DNA from: Planctomycetia bacterium
Lineage (GTDB): Bacteria; Planctomycetota; PLA2; JAEUHO01
DNA: 10,897 nt
Assembly: GCA_030618975.1 (NCBI GenBank)
Contig: JAUXCH010000089.1
Location: forward strand, 1-10,897
Reading direction: 5' to 3'
In this document: positions 5,875-10,897 of the stretch, one piece after another
Numbering within the stretch: position 1 is the stretch's first letter
Layout: each line of letters begins with the position of its first letter
Position numbers and translations under genes: made by a program
The notes under the pieces: model-generated
What the model saw: only the letters and a program-made list of their open reading frames with translations
Database searches by the model: none
What the model was told of the DNA's origin: nothing

Positions 5875-7280
5875 GTCGGCACGCGCTCGCAGCCCGCGGC
5901 ACGCAGGAGCGCGCGCGCCTTGTCGATCGTCTCGTCGTACTCGGCTCGCGGATCCGAGTCGGCGGTCACGCCCCCTCCGACGCCGAACGAGACCTCGCCG
6001 CCCTGGAAGGTCATGGTGCGGATGGCGATGCTCGTGTCCATCCCGCCGTCGAACCCGATCCAGCCGATGCTCCCGCAGTAGGGTCCGCGGCGGACGGGCT
6101 CGAGCTCGGCGAGGATCTCCATGGCGCGGATCTTCGGTGCGCCCGTGATCGATCCGCCCGGAAAGGTCGCGCGCAGGAGGTCGACCGCGCCGACGCCCGG
6201 GCGGAGTTCCCCGACCACCGTGGAGACCAGGTGATGCACGGTCGCGAAGCTCTCCAGGACGCAGAGCGCGGGCACCTCGACGGTGCCGTCGAGGCACACG
6301 CGGGAGAGGTCGTTGCGGAGGAGATCGACGATCATCACGTTCTCCGCCCGGTCCTTCTCGCTGGCGAGGAGGGCCTCGGCCGCCTGCCGGTCGGCGTCGG
6401 GTGACGCGGCCCGCGGGCGGGTGCCCTTGATCGGACGTGTCTCGACGCGGCGTCCGTCCAGGCGGAGGAACCGCTCCGGCGACGCGGAGGCGACGACCAG
6501 GCCGCCGAGCTCCACGTAGGCGGCGAACGGGGCGGGGTTGTCGCGACGGAGCCTCGAGTAGAGATCGAACGGTGGCTCCGAGGAGGGCACGCGGAAGCGC
6601 TGCGACAGGTTCGCCTGGAAGATGTCGCCGGCCAGGATCCGCTCGATGACGATTCCGACCCGGCGTTCGTACTCGGCGCGCGAGAAGTCGGACGTGCAGG
6701 CGGCGGGCCGCGCGGGCGGCGGGGGGCCGGCTTCCTCCACCGGCCCGGCGAGCAGGGCGGCGAACGCGTCGAGGCGCCGCCGGGCCCGACGGCGACGCGC
6801 CCCCTCGTTCGTCTCGGGACGCCCGTTCGAGACGATCCACGCGCGCTCGTCGGCGTGGTCGTAGGCGACGACGACGTCGTAGAAGCCCACCGCGAGGTCG
6901 GGCCCTCCCCCGGGGTCCTCGGCCGCGAGGGGCACCCGTTCGAGGTGCTGCGCCAGCTCGTAGCCGAACACCCCCGCCGCCCCGCCCTGGAACGGAGGGA
7001 GACCGGGCGTCGTCGGAAGCCGTTCGCGGTCGAGGAGGGCCGCGAGCACGGCGAACGGATCGCCCGACGACTCTTCTCCTCCGTCGAGCCGCAGCCGGCC
7101 GTCCTTGCTGGTGAGCGTCCGGAAGGGATCGACGGCGAGGTAGGAGATCCGCCCGCGGGCATCGTCGCGGAGCGCGCTGTCCAGCAGGACGAGCCCGGCG
7201 CCGCACGCGGAGACCGACCGCAGCCGCGCGCACGCGGCCAAGGGCGAGTGGTACGGGATCTCGAGACTCAGGACGGTCAT
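5871..7280 (-). CDS. pabB: Aminodeoxychorismate synthase component I (PabB)
   Basis: 469 residues from ATG 7280. Chorismate-binding enzyme motifs are in order: FQANLSQRF (221-229), VVASASPERFL (262-272), TRPIKGTRPR (281-290), ENVMIVDLLRNDLSRVC (313-329), FPGGSITGAPKIRAME (373-388) and GVGGGVTADSDP (433-444). Lys285 in PIKGT is the diagnostic point: aminodeoxychorismate synthases carry this catalytic Lys whereas anthranilate synthases (TrpE) usually have PIAGT. It adds ammonia from PabA to C4 of chorismate, in the cytoplasm. No PabC lyase domain is fused to it (the protein ends 25 residues after the last motif). No clear Shine-Dalgarno precedes the ATG. Its 5' end is duplicated, in decayed form, at 7926-7981. 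It heads the chain pabB-pabA-methyltransferase-hydrolase. Confidence 0.92.
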   Translation of the reverse strand: MTVLSLEIPYHSPLAACARLRSVSACGAGLVLLDSALRDDARGRISYLAVDPFRTLTSKDGRLRLDGGEESSGDPFAVLAALLDRERLPTTPGLPPFQGGAAGVFGYELAQHLERVPLAAEDPGGGPDLAVGFYDVVVAYDHADERAWIVSNGRPETNEGARRRRARRRLDAFAALLAGPVEEAGPPPPARPAACTSDFSRAEYERRVGIVIERILAGDIFQANLSQRFRVPSSEPPFDLYSRLRRDNPAPFAAYVELGGLVVASASPERFLRLDGRRVETRPIKGTRPRAASPDADRQAAEALLASEKDRAENVMIVDLLRNDLSRVCLDGTVEVPALCVLESFATVHHLVSTVVGELRPGVGAVDLLRATFPGGSITGAPKIRAMEILAELEPVRRGPYCGSIGWIGFDGGMDTSIAIRTMTFQGGEVSFGVGGGVTADSDPRAEYDETIDKARALLRAAGCERVPT

Positions 7281-7346
7281 GCGGCAGGAGCGCCATGCTA
7301 CGGCGCGCGAGCATCCGACGCGTGCACCGCCTCCCAGGCCTCGGTG
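7229..7346 (-). repeat. Repeat R2 copy a: pabB start plus relic of regulator 3' end
   Basis: The left part (7229-7284) is the functional start of pabB. The right part (7296-7346) is a non-functional copy of the last codons of the kinase-ATPase gene: on the minus strand it reads TEAWEAVHASDARAP-stop, identical in protein to the true end at 7998-8046. The 51 bases 7296-7346 match 7996-8046 with one mismatch (7325), which is synonymous. The pabB part matches 7926-7981 at about 47 of 56 positions. Between the two parts (7285-7295) the copies differ by a small indel. Confidence 0.93.
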
Positions 7347-7370
7347 CAGGCTCGAAGACCTGTCCGACCG

Positions 7371-7631
7371 TCATTTCGAGCGGTACACGTCTCTCCGGTG
7401 TCCGATCCGAATGACGAGAACGACGAGACGGTCGTCGATCACTTCGTAGATGATCCGGTAGCCATCCACCCTCAACCGTCGAAGGCCGGCGAACTCCCCC
7501 TTCAACACGCCTCCGGCGTTGGGCTCCTCTCGGAGACGGTCGATGGCCTCGATGAGCCGGAGGCGGTCGTCCCGCGGGAGTTTCGCGAGGGCCTTCGCCG
7601 CGCTCTTCTTAATCCGCAGCGAGTAGGTCAC
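7371..7631 (-). CDS. RelE/ParE-superfamily toxin
   Basis: 86 residues from GTG 7631, with GAGG six bases upstream (7638-7641) inside the antitoxin gene. The fold pattern is that of RelE: MTYSLRIKKSAAKALAKLP at the N-terminus, two helices (10-35), then strands with LKGEFAGLRRLRVDGYRIIY (43-62) and the C-terminal IRIGHRRDVYR (74-84). Basic and aromatic residues expected to act on mRNA in RelE relatives are present (R52, R54, R59, R79, Y83). RelE toxins cut mRNA in the ribosomal A site; ParE members instead target gyrase, but the GHRxDVYR ending favours RelE. The start lies 23 bases inside the antitoxin gene, so the pair is co-translated. The stop is 90 bases before the pabB ATG in the same orientation, with no strong terminator between. 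Confidence 0.88.
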   Translation of the reverse strand: MTYSLRIKKSAAKALAKLPRDDRLRLIEAIDRLREEPNAGGVLKGEFAGLRRLRVDGYRIIYEVIDDRLVVLVIRIGHRRDVYRSK

Positions 7632-7830
7632 GCCTCACCTCGTCCCAGTCGAGCACCGGGTCGGCCGGGTCCTTCAACCGCTCCAGGGCCAGGCGCAGGT
7701 CGTCGACGTCGGCGAGGTAGTACTCGATCGCCTGTCGGATGATCTCGGCCCGGCTGCGGTCGAGGGATCTCGCGGCGTCGTCGAGGCTCTTCACGAGGTC
7801 GTCCGGCAGCCTTGCGGTCACCTGGGTCAT
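7609..7830 (-). CDS. Ribbon-helix-helix antitoxin of the RelE-type toxin
   Basis: 73 residues from ATG 7830, with GGAG seven bases upstream (7838-7841). MTQVTARLPDDLVKSLDDAA begins a ribbon-helix-helix fold: the strand TQVTARLP (2-9) would insert in the DNA major groove as a dimer, followed by two helices (10-22 and 26-39, SRAEIIRQAIEYYL). The acidic, Asp/Trp-containing tail (41-73, ending LDWDEVRRDLLAAD) should wrap the toxin. CopG/RelB-like antitoxins of this kind repress their own operon, best as the toxin complex. A matching palindromic operator sits over the promoter just upstream. Confidence 0.88.
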   Translation of the reverse strand: MTQVTARLPDDLVKSLDDAARSLDRSRAEIIRQAIEYYLADVDDLRLALERLKDPADPVLDWDEVRRDLLAAD

Positions 7831-7842
7831 GTGTCATCTCCG

Positions 7843-7880
7843 TGATGTCAGAAGATACCACTGACATCATCCGACATCAA
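7843..7880 (-). promoter_or_regulatory. Promoter and overlapping operator of the RelE-type TA operon
   Basis: On the minus strand TTGATG (7875-7880) and TATCTT (7852-7857) are each 4/6 to the sigma-70 -35 and -10 consensus and are exactly 17 bases apart. A perfect inverted repeat TGATGTCAG/CTGACATCA (7843-7851 and 7861-7869, 9-base spacer) covers the -10, and a third half-site CCGACATCA (7871-7879, 8/9) lies 10 bases further, overlapping the -35. Binding of the ribbon-helix-helix dimer here would block RNA polymerase. The RBS of the antitoxin follows at 7838-7841. Confidence 0.72.
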
Positions 7881-7925
7881 ACCGCTGTGCGTCGGGCTTG
7901 CGTTCCCGAAGCCGCTACGACCCGT

Positions 7926-8046
7926 GCGCACGCGGCCACGGGCGAGGGGTACAGGATCGCGGGGCCCGGGACGGTCACGCGGGGGAGGGGCGACGTGCTA
8001 CGGCGCGCGAGCATCCGACGCGTGGACCGCCTCCCAGGCCTCGGTG
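7926..8046 (-). repeat. Repeat R2 copy b: regulator 3' end plus relic of pabB start
   Basis: The right part (7996-8046) is the functional end of the kinase-ATPase gene. The left part (7926-7981) is a decayed copy of the pabB 5' end: on the minus strand it begins with GTG at 7978 and reads TVPGPAILYPSPVAACA, against TVLSLEIPYHSPLAACA in PabB. About 47 of 56 bases match 7229-7284. The spacing from the regulator stop to the old start is 19 bases here and 17 in copy a, showing the ancestral tight junction. Confidence 0.92.
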
Positions 8047-10897
8047 ATGCGGCGGCGCACCCTGAGACCGCGGAGGAACCCGCTCCAGACGTCTGCCGGA
8101 GCCCGCTCCCTCAGCGCCACGATCTCGCGGAAGGCGGATTCCAGGTCTTCCACCCACCCCCGGGCGAAATGGAGCAGGGCGTGGGCCTCGTACCGCGCGA
8201 AGGGCGTCGTCGGCGATGCGAGCAGCCGACGGGCGGCCCCTTCGTTGTCGTCGCGCCCCAGGGCGAGCTCCAGGGAGCGTCCGAGCACCACGGCGTCCCG
8301 GCTACCCGCGGTCCGCCACGCCTCGCCCCCGTCCTCCAGCACCTCCGCGGCGGTGTCCGGCTCGTGGGTCCAGAACAGGCCAAGCGCCCAGAACATCCGG
8401 ATGGCAACCTCGTCGCGGACGGAACCGGCCTGCTCGGAGAGCCCGAGGGCCTCCCGGAAGAGCTCGCCCGAGGCCTCCTGCCCGCCCTCCTCGTCCTCGA
8501 TCCTCGCGAGGTGGCAAACCGCCCAGGCCTCAGCGAGGCGGTTCCCGACCGCGCGCAGTCGTTCGCGCGCCTCCTCGAGAAAGGGTCGGGCCCTGTGCGC
8601 GCGCCCGAGCAGAAACTCGAGCGCCCCGACCTGCGTCAGGGCGCGCCCCAGCTCGAGCGGCCTGCCGCACTCGCGCTGGACCGCGAGGCCGCGCTCGACG
8701 AAGGCAGCGGCTCCGGCGAGGTCCCCCCGGCTCTGGCTCAACGCACCGAGGGTGGACAGGGCGGCGGCTTCTCCCGCCCGGTAGCCGACGACGCAGGCGG
8801 TCTCGAGGCCTCGCTCGACGTGCCGCCTGGCCTCGTCGTAGCGCCCGAGGGAGACGAGGGTGGCGCCCAGCTCGGCCTCCGCCCGGCCTCGTTCCTGGAC
8901 GGCCCCCGTGATCTCGAAGAGCGACACGCTCGCCCCGAGCTCCTCGAGCGCACGTTCCGGCTCTCCCAGGCGAAGCAGGGAGCCCGCCAGGTTGGCACGG
9001 GCCCGGGCCTCCGCACGGCGGTCTCCGGTACGACGCGCGTACACGAGGCAGCGCCGCTGGACATCGCGTGCCTCGTCGTACCGACCCAGGTCGTCCAGGA
9101 CGACGCCGAGGGAAGACGTGGCCTCCGCCTCGGCACGCGGACTCCCCGCGCGCCCGGCAAGTGTGACGGCCTGGTTCAGGAAGCCGAGCGCGCGGTCGGG
9201 GTGTCCGGCGACGCGCAGGTGATCGCCCAGGCGGGCGGAGGCCTTCGACGCGAGGAGCGGATCGTGCTTCGGCGAGGCCATGCGTACGGCCTCCTCCAGG
9301 GTTCGGACCTCAGCCACGGCCCGTCCCATCAGACGGAGGCGCTCGGCCTTGCGCAGCAACAGGCGGGCACGCGGCGAACGGTCCACGAGCCCGGACACCG
9401 CAAGCACGCGATCGATCAGTTCCGCGGCACGCGCGTTCTGGTGACCCTCCTCGAGGTGGTCCAGTGCGGCATCCAGCCAGGCCACGGCGGCGCCGCCGCG
9501 GCCCGCCAGCAGCAAGTGGTGGCAGGCCGCGGCCGCATCGGCACCCGCCGGCCCGGACCCGCCGGATCCCCGCTGGAGCGCCTCGCCGATCGCGGCGTGG
9601 TACGCCCGGCGCAGGAAGGGGGGCAGGTCGCCGTACAGGATCTCCTGCAGCACGTGGTGGTCGAAGGAACAGCCCTGCCCGCGGGTGTGCACGAGGCAGT
9701 GCGACCGCTCGAGCCGACCGAGGGTCTGGAGAACGCGGAGCCGGGGGCGGTCGAGCACCTCGGCAAGGAGCGCCGGGGCGAACTCGAACCCGAAGGTGGC
9801 GGCCGCTTCGAGGACCTCCCGGTCCTCGGTCGACAGACCGGCGAGACGCGCCTGGACGAGGTCCCGCATGCGCGGTGGCGCGTGCACGTCCCCCAGGGTT
9901 CCCCGCAGCGTCCAAACGCTGGTGCCCTCCTTGCGCGCGAGGCGACCGCTCTTCTTCAACCCCTGCAGGATCTCGAGGAGGAAGAGGGGGTTGCCGTCGG
10001 AGTGCGCGGTCAGACGAGGCGCAAGCTGCCCGGCGAGAATCGCCGAGCCCAACGCTTCCCCGAGCAGGTCCCGAACGTCCTGCTCCCGCAGGCGGTCGAG
10101 GACGAGGCGGCCGGCGGACTCCAGCCGGAAACGCTCGGGGGCCGGGGCCTTCCGGGCACCCGTCCGCATGGTCAGGACCAGCAGCACCCGGTGGTTCCGG
10201 GTCCCCTGCGCGAGCGTGGTTACGACGTCCCGACCCTCCGGGGTTGCGTGCTGCAGGTCCTCGAGGACGACGAGAGTCGGCTTTTCGAGCGAGAGGGCGC
10301 GCGTCACGTGGAGGAAGGCGGTGTGCAGGGTGTCGAGATCGAGCGGATCCGCGCCCGCGGGCGGCGGCTCGCCGCGGAGGAAGGCGGCGAACGGTCGTAC
10401 GAGCACCGGCGCATCCGTCAGGAAGGGAGCCAGGGCCTCCTCGAGATCCTCGGCACCCAGGTGCTCGCGGTACGCGGTGCACAGCGCGCCGGTCGCCGTC
10501 GCGGGTCCGACGGACGGCCACGCTCCGTAGAGCGCGTGCAGGTCTTCACCCGCGCCGTCGAGCCGGACCACGAGCTCGTCGACGAGCCGGCTCTTTCCGA
10601 TGCCTGCCTCGCCCTCGAGCACCAGCACGCGCCCGTGACCTTGCGTGACGTCGTCCCAGAGGGCCCTGAACCTCCTCAGTTCGGGCTCGCGACCGTACAC
10701 GGCGGTCTCACGGGGAATGCGCGGCCGGTGCCGCGGTTGCCGCGAGGCCAGTCGGAGGACGTGCGAGCGTTCCCGCCACCAGGACGACTCCTCCGCCTCC
10801 TCGAGGATCCGGCACAGGCTCTCGGCACTTTGGAAGCGCTGCGCCGGCACCTTGCGCAGCAACCGGAGGAGCACGTACTCGAAGAAGGGAGAGATCC
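7998..10897 (-). CDS. Ser/Thr protein kinase - AAA ATPase - TPR regulator, C-terminal part
   Basis: The frame runs off the right edge; 965 residues are visible. The first residues, ISPFFEYVLLRLLRKVP then AQRFQSAESL, match the end of the kinase C-lobe (the '-LLxKxPxxRFxSAxEL-' helix of Hanks-type bacterial kinases). Numbering from the in-frame GTG at 10874, an AAA/STAND-like ATPase follows: VYGREPELRRF (59-69), Walker A GEAGIGKS (88-95), Walker B LVVLEDLQHA (201-210). The region about 430-900 is a long TPR/MalT-like superhelix (repeats such as LGRYDEARRHVERGLE, SRGDLAGAAAFVERGLAV). Such proteins are cytoplasmic signalling ATPases of the PknK type; their ligand and targets are unknown here. The C-terminus HASDARAP-stop is duplicated at 7298. 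It lies upstream of and co-directional with the TA cassette and pab genes and was their direct neighbour before the insertion. Confidence 0.9.
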   Translation of the reverse strand, partial: ISPFFEYVLLRLLRKVPAQRFQSAESLCRILEEAEESSWWRERSHVLRLASRQPRHRPRIPRETAVYGREPELRRFRALWDDVTQGHGRVLVLEGEAGIGKSRLVDELVVRLDGAGEDLHALYGAWPSVGPATATGALCTAYREHLGAEDLEEALAPFLTDAPVLVRPFAAFLRGEPPPAGADPLDLDTLHTAFLHVTRALSLEKPTLVVLEDLQHATPEGRDVVTTLAQGTRNHRVLLVLTMRTGARKAPAPERFRLESAGRLVLDRLREQDVRDLLGEALGSAILAGQLAPRLTAHSDGNPLFLLEILQGLKKSGRLARKEGTSVWTLRGTLGDVHAPPRMRDLVQARLAGLSTEDREVLEAAATFGFEFAPALLAEVLDRPRLRVLQTLGRLERSHCLVHTRGQGCSFDHHVLQEILYGDLPPFLRRAYHAAIGEALQRGSGGSGPAGADAAAACHHLLLAGRGGAAVAWLDAALDHLEEGHQNARAAELIDRVLAVSGLVDRSPRARLLLRKAERLRLMGRAVAEVRTLEEAVRMASPKHDPLLASKASARLGDHLRVAGHPDRALGFLNQAVTLAGRAGSPRAEAEATSSLGVVLDDLGRYDEARDVQRRCLVYARRTGDRRAEARARANLAGSLLRLGEPERALEELGASVSLFEITGAVQERGRAEAELGATLVSLGRYDEARRHVERGLETACVVGYRAGEAAALSTLGALSQSRGDLAGAAAFVERGLAVQRECGRPLELGRALTQVGALEFLLGRAHRARPFLEEARERLRAVGNRLAEAWAVCHLARIEDEEGGQEASGELFREALGLSEQAGSVRDEVAIRMFWALGLFWTHEPDTAAEVLEDGGEAWRTAGSRDAVVLGRSLELALGRDDNEGAARRLLASPTTPFARYEAHALLHFARGWVEDLESAFREIVALRERAPADVWSGFLRGLRVRRRITEAWEAVHASDARAP

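Larger units (their letters stand above)
7347..7925 (-). other. RelE-type TA cassette inserted between direct repeats
   Basis: Sequence between the two R2 copies. It contains only the antitoxin, the toxin and their promoter/operator, with 24 bases after the toxin stop and about 45 bases of featureless sequence beyond the promoter. No transposase, integrase, terminal inverted repeats or tRNA target is visible, so it is not a recognisable insertion sequence. The R2 copies prove that the regulator and pabB used to be adjacent. One weak stem (GGCTT/AAGCC, 7895-7913) lies between the promoter and R2 copy b and has no U-tract. Confidence 0.6.

Noticed and set aside
5299..7374. A 691-codon frame ending with PabA
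   Set aside because: Only the last 191 codons are PabA; the rest is the wrong frame of pabB. The GTGA overlap at 5871-5874 marks the true start.
7347..7925. The TA cassette as a classical insertion sequence or integron cassette
   Set aside because: No transposase, no terminal inverted repeats, no attC-like site, and the flanking duplications are about ten times longer than insertion-sequence target duplications.
1..10897. tRNA, rRNA, CRISPR array, riboswitch
   Set aside because: No cloverleaf, no spaced short repeats and no conserved riboswitch core seen; gaps between genes are all under 180 bases.

Overview
The window is very GC-rich and almost fully coding. It carries a Ser/Thr-kinase/AAA-ATPase/TPR giant regulator, PIN and RelE toxin-antitoxin (TA) modules, frequent GTG starts and GTGA stop/start overlaps. 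This suits a free-living, high-GC, kinase-rich soil or sediment bacterium (for example Acidobacteria, Planctomycetes, Gemmatimonadota, Myxococcota or an uncultured relative). I cannot fix the phylum from the sequence.

Layout. 1-1499 (+): two tandem Phd/YefM-PIN (VapBC-type) modules. The first is cut by the window edge and its toxin is broken by an in-frame TAG. The second looks intact. 1500-1658: a short spacer that holds a relic of the 3' end of pabA and the first bases of the methyltransferase gene. 1659-7280 (-): a tightly coupled chain, in transcription order pabB, pabA, a SAM methyltransferase and an exported GH39-like glycoside hydrolase, with all three internal junctions being 4-base GTGA overlaps. 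7347-7925 (-): a small cassette holding a ribbon-helix-helix antitoxin and a RelE-type toxin with its own promoter/operator. 7998-10897 (-): the C-terminal part of a large protein kinase/AAA ATPase/TPR regulator that runs off the window.

The most unusual thing is a pair of duplications, each spanning a gene junction and each next to a TA module. Repeat R2 (regulator 3' end plus pabB 5' end) occurs at 7229-7346 and 7926-8046 and brackets the RelE cassette, so the regulator and pabB were once direct neighbours. Repeat R1 (pabA 3' end plus methyltransferase start) occurs at its home site 5293-5359 and again as a relic at 1513-1579, just 13 bases after the PIN toxin stop codon. Thus both TA loci lie against scars made of duplicated pab-operon junctions, either from insertion with long flanking duplication or from tandem amplification followed by deletion.

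Working together: PabA and PabB make 4-amino-4-deoxychorismate from chorismate and glutamine (the entry to p-aminobenzoate and folate, or to PABA-derived metabolites). No PabC lyase is visible here. The methyltransferase and secreted hydrolase are translationally coupled to them for reasons I cannot see. The TA promoter is now the nearest recognisable promoter upstream of the pab chain, so TA autoregulation may feed into it.
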